Assembly (NCBI RefSeq): GCF_002234675.1
Contig: NC_019870.2
Coordinates: 1,041,985 to 1,105,984, forward strand
DNA: 64,000 nt
DNA from: Oryzias latipes
Taxonomy: Eukaryota; Chordata; Actinopteri; Beloniformes; Adrianichthyidae
Reading direction: 5' to 3'
Part shown: positions 1-16,769 of the stretch, one piece after another
Layout of the letters: every line of letters starts with the position of its first letter
Position numbering within the stretch: the stretch's first letter is position 1
Position numbers and translations under genes: made by a program
Notes under the pieces: model-generated
What the model was told of the DNA's origin: nothing
What the model saw: only the letters and a program-made list of their open reading frames with translations
Database searches by the model: none

Positions 1-106
1 TGGGTTCGGCCCGGTTCGGGAAGGTTAGCGGCTGTCGTCGGCTTCTTCTGTGCTCCGAGTCCCAGACTCTGCAGAGCCGAGTCCGTGCGGAGTTCGGGTT
101 TCGTCG
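1..106 (+). other. fgfr1: Possible non-coding exon 1 of the FGFR1-type gene
   Basis: The GC-rich first hundred bases end at a strong splice donor (G/GTAAGT, intron starting at 107). The next good acceptor in gene context is the CAG ending at 2716, just 14 bases before the receptor start codon, so this is a plausible 5' untranslated exon. No promoter element can be identified because the window begins here. The link to the receptor is inferred only from splice signals. Confidence 0.35.
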
Positions 107-821
107 GTAAGTCTGCGGTCCGGTTCCGGTCCATTCAGAGCTGTTCTGCAGAGAAGCATCAGTCAGTCTGCAGAAGAACAGAGATCCTGATGGGGGGGCG
201 ACGACAGAGGAGCAGGTTCTGTCCGGCTGCTCTCTTGAAGGTTCTGTTCTGGTTCTGGTCCAGATTGGATCTCCACAGGTTGCTGGTTCCTCACCGGGTT
301 CTTTTCTGAAGTGTTTGAGTGGAATTCATCTTTACTGGGTTTGCTGCTGGGACAGCACCCCCCCCCCCCCAGTAGAAAAACAAGGGGGGGGGGGCTCAGA
401 ACTACCTTTCTGACTTTACATGTGTTCTATATAGTGTGGTCATGTCATACATTCGGATAGGGCCCCCCTCCCTCCCCCCAGAGTTGTTATTGGATCAAAT
501 CATGTGTGTGTGTGTGGGGGGGCATGAGCCACCTGCAGGTTCCTCCATGAACTTACTTTTCTCTCAGCTTCAAACAGGAAGTCATGTTTGCAGCTGGAAA
601 TGTTTTTCTGGTGTTTGGATCTCAAGCTTCTGAATCCATGAGGAACTTTGGAGCTTGACTTTAGAGTCGGCTCACTGGCTCACAGAGGATGTCATCACTA
701 TTATCATCTTTATAAACGTGTTTAGGCTCATAGAGTCAACAATTCCATAAACACCAAACCACCTTTTTTACAGACATTTAAATCAAACAAACTGTTCAAA
801 TCAGGGGCCTCTGTCATCAAG

Positions 822-850
822 CCCCCCCCCCCCCCCCCCCCCCCCCCCCC
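822..850. repeat. Poly-C tract, 29 bases
   Basis: Uninterrupted run of C on the + strand. Similar long C or G runs recur at 16421-16445 and 58644-58668, a feature of this genome. Length is likely polymorphic or assembly-sensitive. Confidence 0.9.
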
Positions 851-1534
851 GTTTGAGGGTCCGTGGGAGGCAGCGAGCGTCTGGAGCTGAATACTGAAAA
901 GCCTTTTTCTCCGGTTCAGTCCAAACGGAAAAACAAACGGCTGGACGTCCGAGCGAAGCTTTGCAGGGCTCTTATTCTGAAAGGATGTCTGTGTCAGGGC
1001 CTTCCTGAATAACAGGCAGGTACCCACTGAGCGCGCTCTGAAGCCACACAGTAAAATCGAAGAAGTTCCTCTGAAATGATCTTTAAGGACACAAAGAGTT
1101 GAATTCAAGTAAAAACTCTGACTTTAGGTTCAGTTTTTATAATCGGTTGTTCACAAAACAACAACAGACAGAAATGAAGATTTAGAGACTTTATGAGCTT
1201 CTGGATCGTCAAATGAACTCTGGTCTAGACTTTTCCGTTGGTGTGAAAATGCCCTTAAACTCCGGGGCAAACCGCCTCCAGTCCTTCTGTTTGTGAAGAC
1301 TGGAGTCTTGGCGGTCTGGACTTGTCAGGTTTCAGGGTTTTGTGGTTTTGTCTGCAGTTTAAATGTCCTCCCAAAGATGTAGAGTCTGAAAAGCAGAACC
1401 TGCAGGACCTTTGGGACTTTTGCGTTTGTGGTCCTGAAATCTCCTAAAAAAACTCGCATCATTGATCTATTGGGACCTTTAATTATCAAAGTCTTATTTT
1501 CAAAACAGGAAGTACTTTTTTGAGATCGGTGATA

Positions 1535-1690
1535 GTTCCTGGCTCTGGTGTCCCGCAGGGATTCATCCTGGGACTTCTGCTGTTAAATCTTTAGATGCTT
1601 TCTTTAGGCCGGTTTATATGCAGCAACCATAAATCCTACCACAAATACGCAGATGACACTCTGATGTATTTATGCTCTGAGCTCAGGGTG
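1535..1690 (+). mobile_element. Decayed LINE reverse transcriptase fragment
   Basis: Translating across frames gives the hallmark order of a LINE reverse transcriptase. A GVPQG-(F/S)ILG-like block at about 1548-1575 is followed by a KYADDTLMY-like catalytic block at about 1637-1668. The spacing is shorter than in an intact enzyme and the frame is broken, so this is a fossil fragment inside the probable first intron of the receptor gene. Clade (L2, Rex1 or CR1 type) cannot be decided. Confidence 0.55.
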
Positions 1691-2730
1691 ACCGGACCAG
1701 GAAGTCTCATATTTTAGCGGGTTAGAGGTTTCGAAAGGACGGTTTCCAGGTTACGCTCAGACTTGAAGACCGTCATGTTGGATCTCAGATAGTCTGAAGA
1801 TCTTTTATGGTAGCGTTCCCAGAGATCGTGGAGGGAGTCCTGAGAAATCCACGAGTCTCAAACTGACGGATGAAACCTAAAGGTGGCTTTAGTTCTTCCA
1901 GATAATAAGACGGTGGCGTTTCCCGCTGGCGGCGAACACCTAAGTGACCTTCCACCAACTTTAGCTTCATCTTCTTCTGAGCGTTGACTTTTTTCCCCAA
2001 ACGTTTCCCCTCTCAGATTCGATTTGAAATCCTTTCTCAGCCGTAACTATGTGGGTGTTCCCAGGTCTGGAACCCGGTTCTGGTGGTTTCCAGCAGCAGC
2101 TCTGGCGCTGGAGGCTGTGAGGTCATGATGATGATGATGATGATGGTGCCATCCTGGAGGCAGAAATATGTCGAGCCCTCCTGACGAGTCCGTCTCGCGT
2201 CTCTGTGTCGGATTCCCACCTCCTCCTGCTGAACAAACCGGCTCTCCTCTCTGTGAGGCTCCTCCCCCTTGCGCTCCTCCTCCATGCTGGCTGGGTCTGA
2301 CGTTGGAGGACAGGAGGAGAAATGCTGATCCCGCAGAAACCGGATCGCCTCTTTAGTGGAGGAAATGCAGATTCTGCTTCTGTGGAACTTCATGTTGTGG
2401 ATCAGATCTAGACCAGGATCCTGGAGACAAACGTTTCTTTCTGGATCATTTCTAAGAAGTTCCCGTTCTGAAGCCGTCTGGGCCGCGGCGAGCCGGACAG
2501 CTGATGACGGCAGCGGGACGGCTTTAGCTTAGAGGAACCTGGAAAACGGTCTGAAGCAGGAAGATGAGAAACTGCTCAGGGGGGTTATGGGATGCTGTGG
2601 AGCCGTTTCCAGGCTGGGGTGTTTGGGGGCGGGGCCAGGCCCAGGTGAGGCGGATCCTCCCGCCGCAGCAGTCTCGGTTCTGGCGGGGGTGACCGGTTCT
2701 CCTCCGATCTCTTCAGGTCCCTGCGAGTCC

Positions 2731-7548
<4,818 letters not shown>

Positions 7549-7933
7549 TCGCCGTGGATCTTCGCTCCTCGTGCTGCACCTCCTGGGTTCCCCACAGCCT
7601 GGAGGAGGAGCCGCATGGATGTGAAGAACATCTGGACCTCCTCAGTGAGGGAGACAGGACTCCTGTGAATGTGTGTAAATACTGTAAATATGGCAGAAGA
7701 TCAACTCACGCGGCACAGGGATCAGATGAAAGACATGTAACCATCCTTTATCATAATCCATCACTTATTAACTGATTCATTGATTAACCCCCATCTTCTG
7801 CTGCTTAGAACACGACCAGCTTCCAGCTGAGCGTTTCATTTAACGGATGTTAAAACGACTTGACCGTTTGGGACCGCGTCACGCTGGATTCTTTTGACTC
7901 CTGATGTCCGTGTGCTCGGTCGCTTTTTATGAC

Positions 7934-7985
7934 ATTAAACTTTACAAACAACTTTTGGAGCAGAGGGCTTTTTGTTTCAAATAAA
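7934..7985 (+). terminator. Polyadenylation signals of the FGFR1-type gene
   Basis: ATTAAA at 7934-7939 and AATAAA at 7980-7985 lie about 390-440 bases downstream of the receptor stop codon and give a 3' UTR of ordinary length. Which is used cannot be told from sequence. Confidence 0.55.
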
Positions 7986-8078
7986 AAAAACATTTTTTTC
8001 CCAAAAATGTAAATGTCAACGAGAAGCTGCTCCTCCCCACACCAGCCTCTAGTGGCCTTCTGAGGAACTGCAGACTGT

Positions 8079-8142
8079 AGGTGCTCCCCGTGCACGAGCT
8101 TCACCTGCCGTAACAGGTGCTCCCCGTGCATGAGCTTCACCT
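8079..8142. repeat. Short tandem duplication, unit about 36 bp
   Basis: Two nearly identical copies of a unit beginning AGGTGCTCCCCGTGCA, at 8079 and 8115, between the convergent receptor and stanniocalcin genes. No function is apparent. Confidence 0.8.
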
Positions 8143-8692
8143 TCTGCAGTGCCCGGAAATGCTCTCCTCACATCGAAGCTCAGCCTCTTCTCATGGTCGT
8201 CCCAAAGGTTTTTTTAAAAATGGAACCGGGGTTGTCAGTTTGCTTAACTCCATTAGAACCAATGAGAGAAGGTTGATGGTTTGATGCCAGTTTGCTCCGT
8301 CATTTGTAGGAGGCAGGTGACTCAGGACAAACGTGAGGCAGCAGCAGATCCACCTCATGATCTAGAACAGAAACCTGATGATGAATTCCCTGATCTCAGA
8401 GGGAAGCTGCAGACTGCAGCTCAGGAGGAGGGAAGCGGGATTCTGGAGGACTGTAACGGGGAACGTGCTCCCCCGCGTGGAGACTGATGGTACTGCAATG
8501 AGCGCCACAGTTGTTGGCAGCAAAAAAAATGTTTGTGGAGTAAAAACCTGTTGATGGTCTTCAGGAACAGACCAGCATGAAAACAGACTTTTTTTTAAAA
8601 AGATAAGCTTCACAATTCAGAGAATTTCTGTTTTTCCTGTTTATTGATGAGCAATAATTCCTGACAGCAACGTTTTTGACCGTATTACAAGA

Positions 8693-8698
8693 TTTATT
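8693..8698 (-). terminator. Candidate polyadenylation signal of stc1
   Basis: TTTATT on the + strand reads AATAAA on the minus strand, about 250 bases beyond the stc1 stop codon. It faces the receptor's 3' end, so the two genes are convergent. Confidence 0.45.
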
Positions 8699-8950
8699 TC
8701 TGAAACAAACGGCACATTTTCATCTCCTTCTCCACATTTTTGGGCCGTAGTAGTGGAGAGAGCTTCACGTCCAGCGTGGAGCTCCTGACCCCCACGGCCC
8801 TCCCCCTGAACTAACCCCCCCCCTCATAAGTCAGGTTAATAAATATCCATTAGAATAAGTGTTCAGAAAGTCTGTGGATGGACTAAGAGACCGTCGTCTT
8901 AAATCTACAGTTTTCTTCTGTGGGGGGTGTCAGCGTGCTGATGAAGACGT

Positions 8951-11900
8951 CTAGTCTTCGGCATGGACCGCCCCCTGCCTGTCCTGGTCCTCCACGGACC
9001 TCCTGGCGAACAGGTGGGTGGGGTCCCGGTCGGTGAAGCTGGGCTGGATGTTGAACACCGGCATGTTCCTCCAGCTGGACGGGTTGCTGTAGGCGGGGCG
9101 CGTGGAGCCGGGGGGGCAGGGCTTGTTCTGGACCAGCTGGAGGAAGGTCTCCATGTCGGGACCCACCCGGGCGATGACCCCGGCCCGGACCGCCTCCACC
9201 GTCTGCTCGTCGCAGGCCTGCAGCGTCTGCAGCAGCGTGCTGTAGTACCTGCAGTCACAGCAGAGTCTGCCATCCTGCAGCCGGACAGGGATCTGCCTGC
9301 GCAGGTGCAGCACTCACCTGTTGGGGAAGTGAGAGGGGACCTGCACCACCTCTACAATGGCGTTGGGGTTGGTGCGGGCCACGGTGCAGATGTCCAGACT
9401 GGTGTAGCACTCCTCCTGAACCTGAGAGACAATTAGATTCACACTGGAGGAACAGAAGGTTCCAGAGAGAGCTCCAGCAAACGCACTGCAGACGCCGCCG
9501 CCGCCGCGGCTCAGACCGGAACGCAGGAGACAAAGACCAACAGAAAAGCACATCAATGGATCTTCAAATGGATCCTGAAGCTGTTCTGGTTAAGAATGTC
9601 AGTCTGCTGCCTCTAAATAAAGCCACGGACACCCATGATCAACGGTAAAGTGTCTAAAACTTCATAACTAAACACCAAACATGTTAAATAAGGATATTGA
9701 CTGAAAGTACGACGGAGTATCAGAGCCACCGCAAGAGAAGGAAAATATTACAAGATAAAAAGTGGAAATCTTAGGAGAATTGAGTCAAAAACCTCAAAAG
9801 TTAAATGCTCCAAAGTATTCAATCATTGTTTTCCTGTTTCTCTGTCTTTATTCTTGCATCTTCCTGTTTTTTTGCCGCTTATCTCCTACAACGTTTCTTC
9901 TATTTCAACCGTTTAACTTTTCAAATGTTCAGCTCTATCCGTATTTTCCAGCTGTGACTTTTGCTCCTTCAAATCCTTGAACTTTTCCAGATATTCCAGG
10001 ATTTCTGCCTCCATTGAAACACATGGAGAATCCTTGGTGCATGAGGTCGCTGGTTCGATACCAGAAAAATATCTTTTTGGTTATTGTGCTGTTCTCCCTT
10101 TATTCATGGTCATCTTTGATCATTTCTTTCTTTTTTATTATTGTTATTCCCTTTAAGTTTCATTTCCATCAGTAATGTAGCATCAAGCCTGCATGTTTTC
10201 AGCTCCTTCTAGTTTCTTTAAATGTTTAAAGTCGCCTGAACTTTTCAGGAAACAAACAGGATCGACGTCACACCTCAAGAATCGAACACGGGTCATCGTT
10301 TTGTTAATGTACCACTCCAGTTTTCCAAAATAAAAAATATGACCTTTAAAATTACAACTTTTTAAATCTTAAATTTATGTTTTGATTCTAGTAGAAGAGA
10401 TTTTTTTATAATAGTTGTACAATTTTATTCGTATTTCCTCTCATGAAGACATTTTTGATCATAATATAAATTTTTGGATGAGTTTGGTGGTCGGGTGCGG
10501 CTAAACATGACCCCCCCCCATATTTGAACCTCAGCAACCCCTCCCCAGAGCTCAGACCCCCACAGAATCCATCCGTCTAGATCTGCCGTTCAGGTGGCCT
10601 CTGAAAAACGCTCAAAGGTGGTCAGGATGAATCCGAACCGCTGCTTCCTCCAGCAGAACCTTTGAGGTTCTGGTAACCATGGTGACGGTCCGGACGGAAA
10701 CGGGCGAACGCTTAAAGAGCAAACCTCAGCGATCATCCTCTGGAAGATGTTGCAGCGCCGGATGGCCTGGAAGACTTTGTTGGAGATCCCCTGCGAGATG
10801 CACTGCAGACTCCTCTTCACGAAGGTCTTTCCCTGGGGGGCAGGGGCAGAGGTCAGGGGGAGGGGCCGGCGCAGAAGGCGGAGCGGCGGCGGGTGGAGCG
10901 CTCACCTCCGTGTTGAAGCTGGCGGCGGACTGCAGGAAGAGCTCGCAGATCTCGTGCATGCCGTCGGTGTCGCAGGTGGAGTTCTCCAGGCAGGAGAAGA
11001 AGCCGCAGCCCACGGCCACGGCGCTGTTCAGGCATCGAGTCACCTCACCTGCACAGGTGAGAGAGAGAGAGAGGGTTTCTGCATCAGACCGACACCTTCC
11101 CTCAGGTTTGGTCCACAAACTACTGATGCAAAAGCTGGCAGTTTTACAGGTAAAAGTGGAAGAAAGTCTCATAAAACAAGAGACGCGTTTAAATAAACGT
11201 ACTTCCATGAAACTTTAAAAATGTTGAGACTTTTCCTACATTTTGCCTGAAAACAATATTTATGTCCTACAGCTGGACAACCAGAACGAGAAAACACAAT
11301 TTAGAAATCTGAGGCTTCAGGATCAGAGATTCTTTCATTCAAACTGGTTTATCTGATGCCCCCCCCCCAGCGAGCCTTCAGGCCCTCAGGTCTGCTGGGG
11401 GTCTCCGGGTCAGAACAAAAACCTTTCCAGCACCGTGGAGCGACCCGTCTGAGGAGGTGAGGCCTTCATGGACACCGTGGAAGGTTAAAAAACTCGGCTT
11501 TTCTGCAGGTTTGACACGTTTACATGATGTGGTAGGAATATTACTATTCATTCTACTAGTTTAATAAAAGTTCTGAGCTCAGAATTCTGATGAAACCATT
11601 TCATTTCAGTTTCTTCTGTCCAGTTCTGGTTCAGCAAATCAGAGCCTGCAGAAGGAAAATGTGGGTCATTTCTAACCCTGCAGAAACACAAAACCGTATT
11701 TTCTGGGCTTTTAAAGTTATTTTGACATTTTTTTATTGGATTTTGTTTTAGGAAGCATTAATTAACCAAAAAAATCTGATCAACACACAAATAAACTTTA
11801 AAGGAGAACAACTAGAAACAGAAGAGAAAAACAAATGTATTGGTTCCATTTGACCCGTTTGTTCTTCAGGATTCAGAACTTTCGTCCCGTCCCGGTTCCT

Positions 11901-12222
11901 GCAGACCTCAGGATGTTGTAGATCGTTGGATGAGTTTAAAGAGGATAAAAACAGATTTGAAAACTGGACAAAACTAAGACTGAAAATACTAAACCAGCAG
12001 CTGATCTAAAGACATTAACAGGTTTGAGGCTCCAATTGTGTTTCTTCACATTTAAAAGACATTTTTAAACTGACCCTGATGGGACCCCGTAGGCAGGGAC
12101 TCACCGGGGGTGTTGGCGGAGAAGCGCGCCCGGCGGGGGGCGGCCTCCTCCGGCGGCAGCTGGAAGGCGGCGGCGGCGGCGCAGAGGCCGAGGAGCAGCA
12201 GCAGGGGGGAGGCGCACAGCAT
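8951..12222 (-). CDS. stc1: Stanniocalcin-1 (hypocalcaemic glycoprotein hormone)
   Basis: Secreted homodimeric hormone, made in fish by the corpuscles of Stannius, that lowers calcium uptake at the gill. Exons in transcription order: 12222-12105, 11048-10906, 10832-10725, 9421-9318, 9248-8951; all phases join to 256 aa. Residues 1-20 are a leucine- and alanine-rich signal peptide, followed by a [13 protein letters not shown] propeptide-like stretch. The mature part has exactly eleven cysteines (five in exon 2, two each in exons 3, 4 and 5), the family pattern of five disulfides plus one inter-chain cysteine. The single N-glycosylation sequon sits in [16 protein letters not shown]. The C-terminus keeps the fish-type [12 protein letters not shown] segment. 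It matches fish STC1 rather than STC2, which has a longer His/Cys-rich tail. The open frame ends at TAG. Confidence 0.95.
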
Positions 12223-12294
12223 CTTCTCTCTGAGGTGGAGCAGGTGGAGGAGGGAGGTGTTCAAGGATTTGGAGTCTGCAGCTCCCGACGCCCC

Positions 12295-12302
12295 TTTTTA
12301 TA
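12295..12302 (-). promoter_or_regulatory. TATA box of stc1
   Basis: TATAAAAA on the minus strand in a GC-rich setting, 73 bases upstream of the stc1 start codon. The position implies a very short 5' UTR. TATA-driven promoters suit a strongly tissue-restricted hormone gene. Confidence 0.7.
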
Positions 12303-12570
12303 AGAACCCCCCTGTGCACGGACCAATCAGCGCACGCGGGCCCGTGGGCCGTTTCCACGCGTCAACCGGCGGGAATTTCCGAGCTTTTTGCATGATTTGA
12401 ATTTTACCCACAGAAAGTAAGCCTCCAGCTGAGGTTCCGGTTCTGGACGGATCCAAGTGTTTTAGCCAAATAAAAGTCTCTTTAGTTCATTTAATTCTCC
12501 AAATGTTAAACTGAAGCTCAACAGTTGATGTTCCAAATGTGGACCTTCGCTCACGCACGACGCCGCTTCC

Positions 12571-13199
12571 TGAGGAACATTCCACTGCCTTTTCCACAGT
12601 AAGACCACCTAAGACCAGGTCCTGTTCAAAAACCACGGGACCTGGTCTGATCAAACCTGGATTAAAGTAGGATTTAAACTGTAAAGAATACATCAAACAG
12701 TTTCTGATCGGAGAAACCTTGATCTGATTTCTGAAAATGAGGAAGGGAGAGAAGGAGATCCGATTGAGAGAGAGGTGAAACTAAAAAAGGAAGAGATGAA
12801 AATTCAAATGTCAGAGAGAAAAGTGGACAGAGTTTAAACTAGAATGGATAGACCTTCTTTCCTTTTTGTTGAATCATTTTAAAGTCTTTGTGGCTTTCCT
12901 GCTTTGTGTTTAAAAGTAGATATTTGTCTTTGGAATTCTGTTGCCTCCTGTTTTGTGACTTTGTGTCGTCTGCCTACAATATAGCTCAGCCCACAACAAA
13001 AAAAAGACATTTTAAATGAGTCAACTACATAAAATCCTTTTATTTGTAATTTTCTCAAATCAGAAACTGTGTTTGATGTATACTTTACAGTTTAAATCCT
13101 ACTTTAATCCAGGTTTGATCAGACCAGGTCCTGTGGTTTTTGAACAGGACCTGGTCCTAAGTGGTCTTACTGTGGAAAAGGCAGTGGAATGTTCCTCAG
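12571..13199. mobile_element. Foldback element with about 140-bp inverted arms
   Basis: The arm at 12571-12711 reappears in reverse complement at 13056-13199 with only scattered mismatches and small indels, separated by about 340 bp of unrelated A/T-rich sequence. Each arm itself contains a small inverted pair (AAGACCAGGTCCTG / GGGACCTGGTCT). The outer flanks share a weaker ACGCACGACGC motif near 12555 and 13230. No coding capacity is present, so this is probably a non-autonomous foldback DNA transposon. Target-site duplication not resolved. Confidence 0.75.
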
Positions 13200-13359
13200 A
13201 GCTTCCCTAATAGGAAGCCAACTCCAGCGTCGTGCGTCCACACCTTTTGGATCCGGAAATGTCCGGTTTGAGATTCCAGTCACGTTCACCAGTCAGGTCA
13301 GGAGGGGTCGCCGCGCGGCACCTGAGGGCAGCAGTGCACGCGCCTGCATTCCTGCACAC

Positions 13360-14485
13360 CAGGGGTGGGCAAACTGCGGCCCGCGGGCTGGATCCGGCCC
13401 GCCTCCAGTGTTTGGTCCGGCCCACTGAACAATATCACAGATCCATGGTTTTATTTTTAATCTGGCCACACGATCAAAACGCGACATTTTACTACACCCC
13501 CCCCCCCCCCCCCGCAGTCTGTGCTCCAACCTGAAAGCCTCTAAAATCTGTCAAACAGAACTGAAGACAGTCTTTCCTCTCTACGCTGCAGTTCATCTTT
13601 CCCGGTTTAAATCATTATTTCTGAGCGATCATGCTGCCTTTTTTAAACAGCTCCCTGTTCTGTGTCCTGATTGGCTGTCAGACCCTGTCAATCAATCTTC
13701 TCCGTGTCTCCTGTACAGATCGATCAGATCTTTGTTTTCATTCTAAGATTCTGGATGTAATTTCTATGAAGGTTTGAGAATTTAAACAGAAAGTGTGAAA
13801 CTGTTCATGTCTGTGTGAGAAAAGTGTTTTTATGCAGTGAGGAGTTTTCCTGCCATAAACGTCTGGAATCATTCTCTGTGGATTTCACTGATTATATTTA
13901 GAACGTAACTCCTGCAATAGACGAGGAACTCTGTTCTGGTGAAAAGGTAACAGAAATATGATTAGCTGCAGCAGAAGACACAGAAATGAGCTTTTTCAGT
14001 GTCAGTGGATGAGAAACAGACGTGCAGAACACAGAACAGCTGCACAAACAGACGTGAGGAGCTCAAAGTCTCTGCAAAATTATGACAGCAGAGGATCCAC
14101 TATTTATTGGTTTTTATGTATCAGTTTATTTTCCTGAATTTTTGTCAATCATAGTGTTATCATAATCATAGTTTTATTTCATAAATAATGTTATTTATTT
14201 CATTAAAAGGATCATGAATGAATGAAACTTTATTCATATATCACTTTATAACTCCTTGAAGGAACCAAAGGGCTTCACAATAAAAAATGATCTCAAATGG
14301 GAACAAAAGTTTTAAACTCAAAACTCCAGAATATTCTGTTTTGGAATATCATTTTCAATATAAATGTTTTCATCTACACTCCATGTTGTATCATTCTCAC
14401 TCCATGCATCTGCTCCTGGTCCGGCCCTTCTATCCAATTTTAAAACCCAATGTGGCCCCGACTTAAAATAATTGCCCCCCCGCTG
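13360..14485. mobile_element. hAT-type non-autonomous DNA transposon (degenerate)
   Basis: The left end CAGGGGTGGGCAAACTGCGG is the classic hAT/Charlie terminal sequence, followed by GGCCCGCGGGC. The right end near 14471-14485 is a decayed complement of it. The interior is A/T rich, lacks a transposase frame, and carries a C tract near 13497. Eight-base flanks no longer match exactly, so age is substantial and the right boundary is approximate. Confidence 0.65.
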
Positions 14486-15347
14486 GACACGAACAGATTT
14501 TTAGGACAAAAAAAGTTAAAGCAGGCAAATATGACCACTGCTGCAGTGGCTGCTGGGTAAACGTTCAGGTGGAAGTTTGAGGCTCAGGTGTTGACTGAAA
14601 ACTTTCATTCAGAATTTGTTTGTTTTTTGGACTTTTTATAAAATTGTTGATCTCTCATCATTGGCCTTTACGGTAAATGTTTGTTTTCATAAATACAAAT
14701 GTTTTCATCCCAACTTAAAGTCCCGCTCCGATCATTTTTGATCCGTTTCCAAAGCGTTCCCGGTCGTCTTTTCATGATGATGCCGTTTAGCTAAAATCCA
14801 GAAACCTGTGTCGTCTTCTAGGACATAAACTCCTGCCGCTCTGCAGAAACTATCAGAAATTCACCTCTGAGTTGTGGGCAGAACTGTTGGCGTGGAAGTA
14901 AGCTGTCACTCATTTCCCATCATGCCTTTATTTACATGCTCTCCTGCTAGCTTACAGCCCCTCACACCCCCACCTAACATTAGCGGTGTAACAAACAGCA
15001 GCAGCATCAGATCCATCCATCCGTCCAGTTCTGATCCAGATTCCAGCTCAGACCAGGAAAACAAAGACCTTCATGGATCTATTGGTCTGCAGGTGGATGA
15101 TCAAAAAGGGGCGGAGCATGGAGTTCATGGCCCCGCCCACCGTATTTTCTATGTCACAAATATCTTTTTTCAAATGGCATATGGAAATTGTCTGCTTCAC
15201 AATGATTTTAATAAAGAAATAATCAGAAATGCAATTTATTCTTCATTTTATTTATCCTCCATGAAAAAAATACCCCAAGAACACGTTAACACTAAAACCA
15301 GCACTTTCATCTTTAAAGAAATAGAATCTTGTTGATATTCTCTAGAA

Positions 15348-15981
15348 CTGTTTTGTTTTTCAACCTTTTTTGAGGCACGGCACACTGTTTTTCTAAAAGA
15401 TGTAATAAAGGTTAAGTTAGTAGATTTATAAACTTATTGATGTGTTCGTTGTGGTTTAAGACGTTTAACAGGGAAGACTCATTGTCTGAGATGCTGTCAC
15501 TTTAACCCAATGCATCATGGGAGATGTAGTGATGTCAGACAGACTCTCTTCTCTGAGCTTCATTGTTAGCTACACCGCTAAAGACGAGCTTTAGCTGGTA
15601 TTTCTGCTGGAACTGAGAGACTTTATGAGCAGAATCAGAACAAGAAAGTGAAGACTTGAACCACTTCTGATTGGTCAGACTGATGACATGTGATTAAGAA
15701 TCCAAGAATGATTGGTGGAGACAGTTAAAGGGGCGGGACTTTTCAGAAAACAGCTGACGCTACGGCTAAATCGCGGTACCGTCATTATGATCAACATGTC
15801 TTCAATAGAATCAAATAAACACAAAGTAAAAAGTATTTTAATCTTTCATATTCCTGACTACTCAGTGTTTTATCATGTTTGGATGAACACAGAGCTGAGA
15901 TGCTGGAGATGGAAATGTTAGATCAGTGAATGAGGGCAATTTTCCACAGCTCACCTGACCATCTCTGGTTGAAAAACACTG
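15348..15981. mobile_element. hAT-type non-autonomous transposon with intact target duplication
   Basis: The element is flanked by a perfect 8-bp direct repeat CTCTAGAA (15340-15347 and 15982-15989), the target length of hAT transposases. The right end reads, in complement, CAGTGTTTTTCAACC, and the left end is a slightly altered version followed by the typical TTTTTTGAGGCACGGCACAC. No coding frame of significance lies inside. Confidence 0.85.
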
Positions 15982-16406
15982 CTCTAGAAAACCATGAAAG
16001 TTATAAATACGTGTTAAAGTCGTCTTTGAATGTTGATTACAATTAAAATAACATGATCCATTTTTCAAAAACCCTCAGCTGAGCGGCTTCCTGCCTGTGT
16101 CTGAAAATGACACGTTAGCTGTTTTTACGTCGTTTCTTATTTCTTCTAATCTGTCTCATCATTTTTAATCTTAATGTCCTCTTAATCAACTCGAGAACAA
16201 ATTTCTTCTTGGCTTTTAAAGCAAATGGTTAAAACTTAAAATGTAAAAAAAAAAAAAAGTAAAGTAAAATGACTTTTTTAAAATAACAGCCGTTTGGTCT
16301 CCAGGGTAAAAGCAGTTTTCATTTTATTTTGAAAACTGCTTTCTTTTAATGTCTGTGGCCGTTTTTGGAGAAATCCTCCATGACTTTAAAGCTGTACGGT
16401 GTCGTC

Positions 16407-16410
16407 TTTT

Positions 16411-16441
<31 letters not shown>

Positions 16442-16445
16442 GGGG
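16407..16445. repeat. T14-G25 homopolymer tract
   Basis: Fourteen T followed by twenty-five G. Such a run can form a G-quadruplex and is likely variable. Confidence 0.9.
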
Positions 16446-16769
16446 CTGTGGAAAGCAGTGTGTGTCTTATCTGTTCTCAGTGGACCGTGGGACCCGTTTC
16501 CATGGCGGACCACTGAGCCACAGGAAGCTGAACCTTCAGTGCCTGGAGGTCAGCAGGAGCTGATAGCATCTCCCACCCGTCACGCTTTCATTCACCCCCC
16601 CCCACACACACACACACACACACCAGACTAACATGGAAAAAAACACTAAAGAGTCACAGAACTTTCCCACAACTTCTTTAGTCTTTAAGTCTTTTTTTTG
16701 ATATTAAGCAACCTTTTAATCCAGAATTTATTTTCCAAAGAAGAACCAGAAATATTTAAAGCAGATTAG

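Larger units (their letters stand above)
107..2716. other. Gene-free stretch, probably intron 1 of the FGFR1-type gene
   Basis: I see no convincing coding exon here. It holds C and G homopolymer tracts (around 359-370, 385-394 and 822-850), a (GAT)n run near 2125-2143, and a decayed LINE reverse transcriptase piece near 1540. Several open frames exist, but none resembles a known protein. Confidence 0.4.

Noticed and set aside
728-1108. 126-residue minus-strand frame with a poly-glycine run
   Set aside because: The glycine run is the poly-C tract, and the rest has no resemblance to a protein family.
2587-2730. Upstream in-frame ATG extending the receptor N-terminus by 48 residues
   Set aside because: A splice acceptor at 2716 lies between it and the signal peptide, and the signal peptide must be at the N-terminus; the start at 2731 is preferred.
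10020-10300. tRNA-like stretches (GGTTCGATACC and GAATCGAACACG)
   Set aside because: Only the T-arm core is tRNA-like; no acceptor stem or anticodon arm can be formed, so neither a tRNA nor a defined SINE is claimed.
14715-15340. Possible TTAA-flanked (piggyBac-type) MITE beginning TTAAAGTCCC
   Set aside because: The left end looks familiar from fish repeats, but no matching right end or second TTAA boundary could be found.
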